DNA of 64,000 nucleotides from positions 124,001 to 188,000 of the forward strand of contig NZ_JBHFEI010000001.1 in assembly GCF_041928815.1 (NCBI RefSeq), written 5' to 3'. Origin of the DNA: JBHFEI01 sp041928815 (GTDB lineage Bacteria > Pseudomonadota > Alphaproteobacteria > Rhizobiales > Rhizobiaceae). Positions 15,936 to 23,952 of this stretch are shown one piece after another. The position numbers and the translations under genes were made by a program. Numbering within the stretch: position 1 is the stretch's first letter; each line of letters opens with the position of its first letter. Below the pieces are notes generated by a model that did no database searches, was not told the origin of the DNA, and saw only the letters and a program-made list of their open reading frames with translations.

Positions 15936-16595
15936 ATGGCCCTTCGTGTCTGGTGTCTTCTTGCCTCGACCATGCTCACGCTGACGGCGACCGAAGCCTC
16001 GGCCGGGATGGACGTTTCGATCTATGGCGGCGTCCAGGGTGCGCCGCACAGTACGGTGACGACGTCCGACGGCACCGACTTCACCGCCGGCTGGGAGGGC
16101 AAGTCCTTCGCGGCCCCGCCCTATTACGGCGGCCGGGCGACCTGGTGGCTCGACGACCTCGACATTCCCGGCTGGGGCGTCTCCCTCGAATTCAGCCATG
16201 CCAAGGTCTATGCGGACGAGGAGACCTTCGCCAAGACGCCGGGCTGGAGCGTTCTCGAATTCACCGACGGCCTCAATCTCGTGACCATCAACGGCCTCTA
16301 CCGCTTAGAGAGCCCGGGCCGGGCCTGGACACCCTATGTCGGTCTCGGCGCGGGACTGAACATTCCCCATGTCGAGGTGACGCGTCCGTCGGGCAAGACC
16401 TTCGAATACCAGGTCGGCGGCGCGACGCTGCAGGCCGAGGCCGGCATCGCCTATCAGTTCGCCGAACACTGGTCGGTGTTCACCGAATACAAGGGCAACT
16501 ATTCCTTCGTGAATGTCGACATCGACCATGGCGCGACGCTGAAGACCGACATCTTCACCAATGCCATCAATGTCGGCCTCACCTATCACTGGTAG
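15936..16595 (+). CDS. outer-membrane beta-barrel protein, LpxQ (lipid A oxidase)-like
   Basis: This 219-residue protein has a signal peptide ending in ASA. The mature sequence has amphipathic strands of an eight-stranded barrel: WEISLY-like MDVSIYGGVQGAPHS, TAGWEGKSFAAPPYYGGRATWW, LEFTDGLNLVTINGLYR, WTPYVGLGAGLNIPHVEV, and a terminal INVGLTYHW ending in an aromatic residue, the BAM signal. From memory, the TAGWEGKSF-x-APPYYG segment and the length are those of Rhizobium LpxQ, an outer-membrane oxidase that converts lipid A glucosamine to aminogluconate. A generic OmpA-type porin-like protein is the alternative. It follows two L,D-transpeptidases, so it may belong to an envelope gene group. 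Confidence 0.65.
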   Translation: MALRVWCLLASTMLTLTATEASAGMDVSIYGGVQGAPHSTVTTSDGTDFTAGWEGKSFAAPPYYGGRATWWLDDLDIPGWGVSLEFSHAKVYADEETFAKTPGWSVLEFTDGLNLVTINGLYRLESPGRAWTPYVGLGAGLNIPHVEVTRPSGKTFEYQVGGATLQAEAGIAYQFAEHWSVFTEYKGNYSFVNVDIDHGATLKTDIFTNAINVGLTYHW

Positions 16596-16616
16596 GACGC
16601 GGCGCGACCCCGTCTT

Positions 16617-17918
16617 TCAGGGGGCAAGCGCGGCCGGCTTCGGGCCGCCATAGGCCCAGTCGAGCAGTTCGACCGTGTGCAGGATCGGCAAAGCCGTGCC
16701 GGTGGCGATCTGGGTGATGCAGCCGATATTGCCGGTGGCGATGAGATCGGGCTTCGTCGCCTCGATGTTTTTCACCTTGCGGGCCTTGAGCGTCGCCGAA
16801 ATCTCCGGCTGCAGGATGTTGTAGGTGCCGGCCGACCCGCAGCAAAGGTGCCCCTCCGCCGGATCACGCACGGCGAAGCCGGCATTGCGCAAAAGCGTCT
16901 TCGGCTGCAGCACGATCTTCTGCCCGTGCTGCATCGAGCAGGCCGAATGATAGGCGACCGTCAGGCCGCGCGCGTCCTGTTTCGGCAGATCGAGGCCGGC
17001 GAGATATTCGGTGATGTCACGGGCGAGCGCCGAGACGCGGGCCGCCTTGTCCGCATAGGCCGGGTCGAGCCGCAGCATGTGGCCGTAGTCCTTGATCGTC
17101 GTGCCGCAGCCGGATGCGGTGATGACGATCGCGTCGAGCCCGCCGCGCTCGATCTCGCGGATCCAGACATCGACATTGCGCCGCGCGGCGACGAGCGCCT
17201 GTTCCTCGCGGCCCATGTGATGGACGAGCGCGCCGCAGCACCCCTCCCCTTCAGGCACCACGACCTCGATGCCGAGCCGCGTCAAAAGCCGGATCGTCGC
17301 CTCGTTGATCTCGGGTTTGAGCACCGGCTGGGCGCAGCCGGTCAAAAGCGCGACGCGGCCGCGCCGTGCAGCGTCCGGGCGATGGGTGCCGGGCTCGGAA
17401 GCGCGCGAAGCGGGTGCGGCCCGCGCAGGCGCGAGATCGAGCATGACGCCGAAGGTCTTGAACGCCGGGATCCGCTTGAGGAGCGCGGCGAAAGGCCGAC
17501 CGAGGCGCGCACCGGCGAGCGCCAGGCGGAAGCGCGCCGGGTAGGGCAGCACCATCGCCAGCACGCCGCGCACCAGCCGGTCCTTCAGCGGACGGCGATA
17601 GGTGCGCTCGATATGGATGCGCGCATGGTCGACCAGATGCATGTAGTCGACGCCGGAGGGACAGGTCGTGGCGCAGGACAGGCAGGAGAGGCAGCGGTCG
17701 ATATGGGTGACCACCTCCTCGTCGGCCGCCCGGCCGTTTTCCAGCATGTCCTTGATCAGGTAGATGCGGCCGCGCGGACTGTCGAGCTCGTTGCCGAGCG
17801 TGACATAGGTCGGACAGGTGGCGGTGCAGAAGCCGCAATGGACGCATTTGCGCAGGATCTTCTCCGAGGTCGCGACCTCGGGATCGGCCAGCTGCGCGGC
17901 GGTAAAATTGGTCTGCAT
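16617..17918 (-). CDS. glcF: glycolate oxidase iron-sulfur subunit
   Basis: This 433-residue subunit of the GlcDEF glycolate oxidase transfers electrons from the flavin subunits. There are two 4Fe-4S motifs at the N-terminus, CVHCGFCTATCP and CLSCLSCATTCP. Two CCG domains follow (ALLTGCAQ with GCCGALVHHMG, and YHSACSMQHG with LCCGSAGTYN). Length is close to the E. coli protein. Its ATG overlaps the stop codon of the upstream nuclease gene by one base (TGATG). In a normal glc operon it would directly follow glcE, so its translation may now depend on the inserted gene. Confidence 0.95.
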   Translation of the reverse strand: MQTNFTAAQLADPEVATSEKILRKCVHCGFCTATCPTYVTLGNELDSPRGRIYLIKDMLENGRAADEEVVTHIDRCLSCLSCATTCPSGVDYMHLVDHARIHIERTYRRPLKDRLVRGVLAMVLPYPARFRLALAGARLGRPFAALLKRIPAFKTFGVMLDLAPARAAPASRASEPGTHRPDAARRGRVALLTGCAQPVLKPEINEATIRLLTRLGIEVVVPEGEGCCGALVHHMGREEQALVAARRNVDVWIREIERGGLDAIVITASGCGTTIKDYGHMLRLDPAYADKAARVSALARDITEYLAGLDLPKQDARGLTVAYHSACSMQHGQKIVLQPKTLLRNAGFAVRDPAEGHLCCGSAGTYNILQPEISATLKARKVKNIEATKPDLIATGNIGCITQIATGTALPILHTVELLDWAYGGPKPAALAP

Positions 17919-18658
17919 CAGTTTCCAGTCTCCGGCTCGAAACTGAATTTCACCGTGTAGCGCATCAAGCTGAGATTTGGAATCGCTTTAGATGCTGAGA
18001 TCGTGCGCCTGTCAAATTCATGAGCCACAATAACACCACGAATAGCCTCAGCTTTATCCTCATCGACAAGGTCACCCATATAACCGAGTAATTGCCCTAC
18101 AACGCGCGCATCCGTTTTTCCCGCTTTAAGCTCAACCACGACAAGAATTCCCAATTTGTCTCGACATAAAATATCAACAAAACCAGACGCAACTGCACGC
18201 TCCGCGCCATCGTCAACAATGACGAGCCCGGGTTCTAAAAGTTCAATATTCCTACGCAAGGCAGCCTGCATATCGCGTTCAAGAGAGAGCCTACGTCCCT
18301 CCAGGACTGACTCCTCAATGATCGGAGATACCGAAGTTATATTTTGCGTTCCAGCACTTCCCGCGCGACAATATTGCTCCAAAAACCCGCGATAACGAAC
18401 GATAGCATTTTTATATGATTGCAGATTATTCCGAATATTTCCTTCGAATTTTATTTTTGAAGGATTTGCTTTCCCCATACGCTCATCATTCGTTGAGTAA
18501 TTCAACTCCGCAATCAAATCATCATAAGAACCAGCCAAATAAAGAGACTCAAGATCTCCGTAGCACTGCTCCACTTTTAGAACTCTATGTATCTGAGCCA
18601 CCTGAGTGTTTTCAGCATACTCTTGAGCTGATAGCCAATTCCGATACTCGCTTCTCAT
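17918..18658 (-). CDS. NucS/DUF91-like endonuclease inserted in the glc operon
   Basis: This is a 246-residue protein. Residues about 118-246 match the NucS (DUF91/EndoMS) restriction-like nuclease fold: LERDMQAALRRNIELLEPGL, then GFVDILCRDKLGILVVVELKAG with Asp162, Glu176 and Lys178 as the D...ExK centre, then VVGQLLGYMGDL with Gln189, and RGVIVAHEFDRR. Residues 1-100 are a different helical domain (DLESLYLAGSYDDL, NYSTNDERMGKANPSKI, GNIRNNLQSYKNAIVRYRGFLEQ). This recalls, from memory, N-terminal domains placed before nucleases in defence and restriction proteins. By hand count the gene is about 45% GC (17941-18660), and flanking lines reach about 75%. It sits 4 bases after glcE and overlaps the glcF start by one base. 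DNA cleavage, possibly in mismatch repair or phage defence, is inferred. No methylase or ATPase partner is adjacent. Confidence 0.85.
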   Translation of the reverse strand: MRSEYRNWLSAQEYAENTQVAQIHRVLKVEQCYGDLESLYLAGSYDDLIAELNYSTNDERMGKANPSKIKFEGNIRNNLQSYKNAIVRYRGFLEQYCRAGSAGTQNITSVSPIIEESVLEGRRLSLERDMQAALRRNIELLEPGLVIVDDGAERAVASGFVDILCRDKLGILVVVELKAGKTDARVVGQLLGYMGDLVDEDKAEAIRGVIVAHEFDRRTISASKAIPNLSLMRYTVKFSFEPETGN

Positions 18659-18662
18659 GTAT

Positions 18663-19868
18663 TCACCCCATCCGGCCGGGATTGAAGATGCACTGCGGGT
18701 CGAATTTCTGCTTGAGCCGGACCGACAGCGCCGCGACGGGGGCCGCGAGCGGCTCGAACACCGGCACGGTGGCCTTCACCGCATCGCCGGCGCGTACCAG
18801 CGTCGCATGGCCGCCGCCGAGTTCCCGGATCAGCCGGCGCAAGAGGCCGGCCTCGGGATCGGCCTCCATGCGCAGCCAGACGAGGCCGCCCTGCCAGTCG
18901 TAGAAGGCATCGACGCCGGCATGCAGGCGCAGCGCCGCGACGACGAGGTGACCGGCGCCGGGGGCGACGGAGACCCGCCAGAGCGGCCGGCCGCTGCCGT
19001 CCTCGGCGTAAGGCGCGACGTCGCGGATCTCGCGCCAGAGGCCGGCCGTTGCCTCCCGGTCGAGCGTCGCGACCGGGCCCGCGCCGGCAAAGGCGGCGGC
19101 GAGCTTCCGTGCCCGCATCTCGACCGAGGCCGGCAGACCCTCGATACGCAGCAACGTCGCGGGGCCGGACGGCAGGGCGCCGCCATGCACCTTGCCGCTG
19201 ACGAGCTCCGGCAGGTGCGCCGCACCGCTGACATCGCAGGGCAGCGCCATCGCACGCGCCATGCCGGCCGCCGCCTGCGCGTCGTCGAGGCCGGAGACGA
19301 CCACCGTCGCCGAGGCGGGCGGTACCGGCAGGACCTTGAAGGTGACCTCGGTCAGCAGCGACAGCGTGCCGTGCGAGCCGCAGAGGAACTTGGCGAGGTC
19401 GAGGCCGGTGACGTTCTTCATCACCCGGCCGCCGGCCTTGATCGTCTCGCCGGCACCGTTGACGAAGCGCACGCCGAGCAGATGGTCGCGCGCCGCCCCC
19501 CCGGTGTAGCGGCGCGGGCCGGAGGCGTTGACCGCGATCGCCCCGCCGATCGTCGGTTCACCGCCCGTGCCGTAGAGGCCGCGATGGTCGATCGGCTCGA
19601 AGGCGAGCATCTGCCGGTTGTCGTCGAGCGCCGCCTGGATCGCGGCAAGCGGCGTGCCGGCACGCGCGCTCATCGTCATCTCGGCCGGCGTGTAGGTGGT
19701 GATCCCTGAGAGCCGCGCGGTCGAGAGCGACCGGCTGACCGCGACCGGATGGCCGAGGCCGCGCCGCGTGCCGCCGCCGAGGATCGCCAGCGTCGTGCGG
19801 CCCGACGCGGCCTCCCGGATCACGGCCGCGGCCTCCGCTTCGGTTTCGGGCAGGAGATCGGCACTCAT
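18663..19868 (-). CDS. glcE: glycolate oxidase FAD-binding subunit
   Basis: This 401-residue second flavin subunit of glycolate oxidase has a FAD_binding_4 (PCMH-type) fold: LAILGGGTRRGLGHPV, FEPIDHRGLYGTGGEPTIGGAIAVNASGPRRY, and KNVTGLDLAKFLCGSHGTLSLLTEVTFKVLP. It ends in QKFDPQCIFNPGRMG, the usual C-terminal motif. The start overlaps the glcD stop by four bases (ATGA), which indicates coupling. The stop is 4 bases before the start of the inserted nuclease gene. Confidence 0.95.
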   Translation of the reverse strand: MSADLLPETEAEAAAVIREAASGRTTLAILGGGTRRGLGHPVAVSRSLSTARLSGITTYTPAEMTMSARAGTPLAAIQAALDDNRQMLAFEPIDHRGLYGTGGEPTIGGAIAVNASGPRRYTGGAARDHLLGVRFVNGAGETIKAGGRVMKNVTGLDLAKFLCGSHGTLSLLTEVTFKVLPVPPASATVVVSGLDDAQAAAGMARAMALPCDVSGAAHLPELVSGKVHGGALPSGPATLLRIEGLPASVEMRARKLAAAFAGAGPVATLDREATAGLWREIRDVAPYAEDGSGRPLWRVSVAPGAGHLVVAALRLHAGVDAFYDWQGGLVWLRMEADPEAGLLRRLIRELGGGHATLVRAGDAVKATVPVFEPLAAPVAALSVRLKQKFDPQCIFNPGRMG

Positions 19869-21301
19869 GCGGCGGGGCGTCCTTCGAGCGGGAAGACCTT
19901 GGACGGATTCATGATCCAGTCCGGATCGAAGGCGGCGCGGGCCGCCATCTGCTGGTCGAGATCGACCTGCGCATACTGATGCAGCATCAGGTCGCGTTTC
20001 TCGATGCCGACGCCGTGCTCGCCGGTGAGACAGCCGCCGGCATCGACGCAGAGCCGGAGGATGTCGTTGCCGGCGGCCTCCGCGCGGGCGGCGTCCTCGG
20101 GATCGTTGATGTTGTAGAGGATCAGCGGATGCATGTTGCCGTCGCCGGCATGGAAGACGTTGGCGACGCGCAGGCCGTAGCGCGCGACGATCTCGGCGGT
20201 CTTCTGCAGCACGTAGGAAAGCTGGCCGAGCGGCACGGTGCCGTCCATGCAGATATAGTCGGCGATGCGGCCCGTGGCGCCGAAGGCGGACTTGCGCCCC
20301 TTCCAGATCAGCGCCGCCTCCAGCGCCGACTGGCTCTCCCTGATCGTCGTGACGCCGTGTTTCCGCGCGATCTCGATGATGCTCGCCAGCATCGCCTCCA
20401 TCTCGGCCTCGGAGCCCTCGACCTCGACGATCAGCAAGGCCTCGGCGTCCATCGGATAGCCGGCCTGGGCGAAGGGCTCGCAGATGGCGATCGCCTGCTT
20501 GTCCATGAACTCGATCGCCACGGGGATGATGCCGGCGCCGATGACGTCGGCGACGCAGGCGCCCGCTTCTTCCGCCGAGGCGAAGCCGAACAGGACCGGG
20601 CGCGCGCCCTCCGGCTTGGCGATCAGCCGCACCGTCGCCTCGGTGACGATGCCGAGCTGGCCCTCGGAGCCGCAGATGAGGCCGAGCAGATCGTAGCCGG
20701 CCGCATCCAGCGCCTTGCCGCCGACCTCGATCACGGTGCCGTCATAGAGCACCATCTTGACGCCGAGCAGGTTGTTGGCGGTGACGCCGTATTTCAGACA
20801 GTGCGCGCCGCCGGAATTCATGCCGATATTGCCACCGATGGTGCAGGCGAGCTGCGAGCTCGGATCGGGGGCGTAGAAGAAACCGTCGGCGGAGACGGCC
20901 TCGGAGACCGACAGATTGGTGACGCCCGCCTGCACCGTCGCCGTGCGGTTGGAAAAGTCGACATCGAGGATGCGCGACATCTTCGACAGGCCGATCACCA
21001 CCGCGTCCTCCTGCGGAATGGCGCCACCGGAGAGCGACGTGCCGGCGCCGCGCGGCACGACGGGGATGCCGTAGCGGCTGCAATAGGTGAGCACGGCCGC
21101 CACCTGCTCGGTCGTCGACGGCAGGGCGACGGCGAGCGGCAGGTTGCGATAGGCGATGAAGGCGTCCGTCTCGAAGGGCACGAGGCCGCGCGGATCGCTG
21201 ACGAGCGCGCCTTCGGGGAGAAGGTCGGCGAGATCGGAGACGATCACCTCGCGCCGGCTCAGAACCTCCCTGCGGGGCTTGAGGAATTCGATCGTGTCCA
21301 C
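19865..21301 (-). CDS. glcD: glycolate oxidase subunit GlcD
   Basis: This 478-residue flavoprotein subunit oxidises glycolate to glyoxylate. It shows VVPRGAGTSLSGGAIPQEDAVVIGLSKM, FYAPDPSSQLACTIGGNIGMNSGG, GSEGQLGIVTEATVRL, NVFHAGDGNMHPLILY and CLTGEHGVGIEKRDLM, all standard for the FAD-linked oxidase C-terminal family. The GTG start at 21301 was chosen because GGGAGG lies about 5 bases upstream. Longer readings have no such site. It is the first gene of glcD-glcE-nuclease-glcF and is divergent from a LysR gene across about 100 bases. Confidence 0.95.
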   Translation of the reverse strand: MDTIEFLKPRREVLSRREVIVSDLADLLPEGALVSDPRGLVPFETDAFIAYRNLPLAVALPSTTEQVAAVLTYCSRYGIPVVPRGAGTSLSGGAIPQEDAVVIGLSKMSRILDVDFSNRTATVQAGVTNLSVSEAVSADGFFYAPDPSSQLACTIGGNIGMNSGGAHCLKYGVTANNLLGVKMVLYDGTVIEVGGKALDAAGYDLLGLICGSEGQLGIVTEATVRLIAKPEGARPVLFGFASAEEAGACVADVIGAGIIPVAIEFMDKQAIAICEPFAQAGYPMDAEALLIVEVEGSEAEMEAMLASIIEIARKHGVTTIRESQSALEAALIWKGRKSAFGATGRIADYICMDGTVPLGQLSYVLQKTAEIVARYGLRVANVFHAGDGNMHPLILYNINDPEDAARAEAAGNDILRLCVDAGGCLTGEHGVGIEKRDLMLHQYAQVDLDQQMAARAAFDPDWIMNPSKVFPLEGRPAA

Positions 21302-21319
21302 CCGCGCCTCCCTTGAAAC

Positions 21320-21338
21320 TGGTCTTTTTTGTTTACCA
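21320..21338. promoter_or_regulatory. LysR-type T-N11-A dyad between glcD and lysR
   Basis: The perfect dyad TGGT-N11-ACCA lies in the 101-base gap between the divergent glcD and LysR genes. It fits the T-N11-A geometry of LysR regulator sites. On the minus strand it overlaps a possible glcD -10 region (TTGATC, about 16-17 bases, then TAAAC). A GntR-family regulator is an alternative binder, although those sites normally have much shorter spacers. Confidence 0.5.
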
Positions 21339-21402
21339 CTTTCGCGCTGGCGGATCAAATGCTAAACAGTCTTTCCTTTCCGGCAACAATCCCCGGAGCC
21401 CG

Positions 21403-22299
21403 ATGACCAATCTCGGCGACCTCGAAATCTTCGCCCGCGTGGTTTCGACCGGCAGCATGTCGGCGGCGGCGCGCGCGCTCGGCTATTCGCCGGCCGTCAT
21501 CTCGAAACGCATCCGCCGGCTGGAGGAGCGGCTCGGCACGCGGCTCCTGCAGCGCACGACGCGCCAGATCTCGCTGACCGAGGCGGGACAGGGGTTTCAC
21601 GAACGGGTGCTGGCGATCCTTGCCGGAGTCGAGGAGGCGGAATCCTTCGCCTCAGGCCGCTCCGGCCAGGTCCAGGGACGGCTGCGCATCTCCGCACCCG
21701 CCTCCTTCGGCCACCGCCACATCGCGCCCTCCCTTCCGGCCTTCCTCGAGGCCAATCCCGGCCTCGTCGTCAACATCGTGCTTTCCGACGCCTTCACCGA
21801 CATCGTCGCGGAGGGCTTCGACCTGGCGATCCGGATCGGCGAGCTCAGCGATTCGAGCCTCGTCGCGCGGCGGCTCGCCGGCGTGCGCCGGGTGCTCTGC
21901 GCCGCACCCGCCTACCTTTCCCGCCACGGCACGCCGTCCGGCATCGCCGACCTCGACGCACATCACTGCATCCCGCAGCACAATGGCGACCCCTGGAAGC
22001 TCGAGGGGCCGGACGGGCCCTTCGTCTACCGGCCGCAGGGGCGCATCCTGACCAATTCGTCCGAGGCGGTGCGCGAGGTGACGCTGGCCGGCGCCGGCAT
22101 TGCGCTGCGCTCGACCTGGGACGTCGGCGCCGACATCCGCGACGGGCGGCTGGTGCGGGTGCTCACCGACTGGGAGGGCTCGCGCAGCCTCGCCGTCTCC
22201 GCCGTCTATCCGAGCCGCCAGTTCCTGCCGGCCAAGGTGCGGCTCTTCATCGACCACCTTGCAGAGCTCTACGGGCCGGTGCCCGAATGGGAACGGTAG
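21403..22299 (+). CDS. LysR-family regulator divergent from glcD
   Basis: This 298-residue protein has an N-terminal winged helix (LEIFARVVSTGSMSAAARALGYSPAVISKRIRRLEERLG) and a substrate-binding domain of the CrgA/DsdC-like clade (GRLRISAPASFGHRHIAPSLPAFL, EGFDLAIRIGELSDSSLVARRL). It is divergent from glcD, so control of glycolate oxidation is the simplest guess. Its TAG stop codon is part of the palindromic repeat that begins at 22298. Confidence 0.88.
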   Translation: MTNLGDLEIFARVVSTGSMSAAARALGYSPAVISKRIRRLEERLGTRLLQRTTRQISLTEAGQGFHERVLAILAGVEEAESFASGRSGQVQGRLRISAPASFGHRHIAPSLPAFLEANPGLVVNIVLSDAFTDIVAEGFDLAIRIGELSDSSLVARRLAGVRRVLCAAPAYLSRHGTPSGIADLDAHHCIPQHNGDPWKLEGPDGPFVYRPQGRILTNSSEAVREVTLAGAGIALRSTWDVGADIRDGRLVRVLTDWEGSRSLAVSAVYPSRQFLPAKVRLFIDHLAELYGPVPEWER

Positions 22300-22401
22300 A
22301 GCATTTCCGGTGATCACGGGATCACCGGAAATGCTCTCAGTCGTTCTTTTTGTCGCATTCTCCGGCACCGAAGCGATCACGCTTCGGCTGGAAATGCTCT
22401 A
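22298..22401. repeat. palindromic intergenic repeat, complete copy B
   Basis: This 104-base element has three parts. The first is a perfect 18-bp hairpin at 22298-22337 (AGAGCATTTCCGGTGATC and its complement, loop ACGG). A T-rich spacer (GTTCTTTTTGTCGCATT) follows. Last is a smaller hairpin with 8-bp arms CCGAAGCG/CGCTTCGG at 22368-22387, ending in GGAAATGCTCTA. Ends and hairpin loops repeat the AGAGCATTTCC/GGAAATGCTCT theme typical of small repeats between rhizobial genes. It closes the LysR gene and may serve as its terminator. Copy A at 12994 matches its right half. Confidence 0.8.
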
Positions 22402-22505
22402 GACGCGGCCGTCACGAAGCGCGTCGCGTCCCTTCAGGGCGGCTCATGCGAAGGGCCTCTCCGCCCTGACGCAGGACCTTTCGGCCAATGCCCGGCAGAG
22501 AGGCG

Positions 22506-23807
22506 TCAATGGGGCGCGTCGTCCTTGTGGCGGCGGCGGATGGCGCGCACCACCAGCCAGATGGCGAGCAGCACGAAGGGCACGGCAATGCCGGTCAGCA
22601 CGCCCGACTTCAGCGGCAGGCCGGCGCTTTCCAGCGCCTTGGCGAGATAGCCGATCAGCCCGACGACATAGTAGGAGATCGCCGCGACCGACAGGCCTTC
22701 CACCGTCTGCTGCAGCCGGAGCTGGAGGTTTGCCCGCCGGTCCATCGACATCAGCAGGTCGGCGTTCTGCCGGGCGAGCTCGACGTCGACCCAGCTTCGG
22801 ATCAACGAGGTTGCCCGCGACAGTTTTCGCGACAGGTTCGCCTGCCGCTCCTCGACCGACTGGCAGGTGCGCATCGCCGGCGCGAGACGGCGTTCGAGGA
22901 AGGTGGCGATCGTCTCGTAGCCGGCGACGGGCACCTCGCCTAGGGTGCGCAGGCGCTCCTGCACGATGCCGTAATAGGCGCGGCTCGCGCCGAAGCGGTA
23001 GAGGCTCTGCGCCGCGCCGGCCTCCAGTTCGGCCGCGAGCCGGGTGATCTCGGTCAGCATGCCGTCAGCCGTCTCGCGCACCGTCTTCGTCATCTGCTGG
23101 GTCACCGCCGTCAACCCATCCTCGATGCGGCGGATGTCCGGCCAGAGCGTCTGCGCCAGCGGCAGGCCGGTCATCGCCAGCGTGCGATAGGTCTCGATGT
23201 CGAGCAGGCGCTGCACGACGGCGCCGGTGCCGGCCTCGGTCATGCCGCGGTCGATGACGAGAATGGTGGTAAGCCCGTTTCCGTCCTGGCGGAAATCCGT
23301 GAGGATCGCCGCCTGCCCGTTCTTGATCTCGCTGTGACAGAGGCTCGCCCGGTCGAAATGCGCAAGCGCGGCGCGCGTCTCCTCCGTGTCCTTGCGCACC
23401 TCCAGCCGGATACCGGAGATCAGCGGCCCCGGCGGACGAAAACCGTCGCCGAAGGGATGCAGCGGCACCTCGCCGCCAAAGCGCTCCGGCGCCGGCGCAT
23501 CCCAGAAATAGGTGGAGAACTCCGTGTGCCGCTCCCAGCGCAGCGTGCCGGGGCCGAAGGAGACCGCGTGATGGTTCGCCTCCGGCATCGGCGGCGCGAC
23601 GCCGCGCGCCCGCGACAGGTCCGAGAGGATCTCATGGTCGAGCGCCGCCTGGCCCTCGGTCAGGAAGGCGAGCTGGAAGATCACGCGCGGCGTGGCGACC
23701 AGCGCGTAAGGGCGCGCATGCACCTCGCCGAGCGCCTGAGCCCGCGCCGCCGCCACCGGAAATGCGAAACTGCCCTTGGCCATGCCCTGCCCCCCGCCGC
23801 TGCCCAT
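22506..23807 (-). CDS. DUF3422 inner-membrane protein
   Basis: This protein of about 433 residues is of the DUF3422 family. It has a soluble N-terminal part (EVHARPYALVATPRVIFQLAFL, NHHAVSFGPGTLRWERHTEFSTYFW), a helical coiled region (LSRATSLIRSWVDVELARQNADLLMSMDRRANLQLRLQQ), and two C-terminal membrane segments (VAAISYYVVGLIGYL and VLTGIAVPFVLLAIWLVV) with a basic tail. Two starts are plausible. I use ATG 23807, which has AAGGA upstream, but ATG 23783 (MAKGSF) also has a purine-rich site. Function is unknown. It is convergent with the LysR gene. Confidence 0.88.
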   Translation of the reverse strand: MGSGGGQGMAKGSFAFPVAAARAQALGEVHARPYALVATPRVIFQLAFLTEGQAALDHEILSDLSRARGVAPPMPEANHHAVSFGPGTLRWERHTEFSTYFWDAPAPERFGGEVPLHPFGDGFRPPGPLISGIRLEVRKDTEETRAALAHFDRASLCHSEIKNGQAAILTDFRQDGNGLTTILVIDRGMTEAGTGAVVQRLLDIETYRTLAMTGLPLAQTLWPDIRRIEDGLTAVTQQMTKTVRETADGMLTEITRLAAELEAGAAQSLYRFGASRAYYGIVQERLRTLGEVPVAGYETIATFLERRLAPAMRTCQSVEERQANLSRKLSRATSLIRSWVDVELARQNADLLMSMDRRANLQLRLQQTVEGLSVAAISYYVVGLIGYLAKALESAGLPLKSGVLTGIAVPFVLLAIWLVVRAIRRRHKDDAPH

Positions 23808-23952
23808 CACTACGTCCTTAACAAGAGAACACGCGAATGCAAGACGACCAAGGGCCGGGGCGCCGGATCCCTCCGGCGGGAGGCCTCGCGAAGAGGTCAA
23901 GGAAATTGACCAGTTTGCGCCGCGCCGCTAGACTGGCGGCCGGAGACACCCC

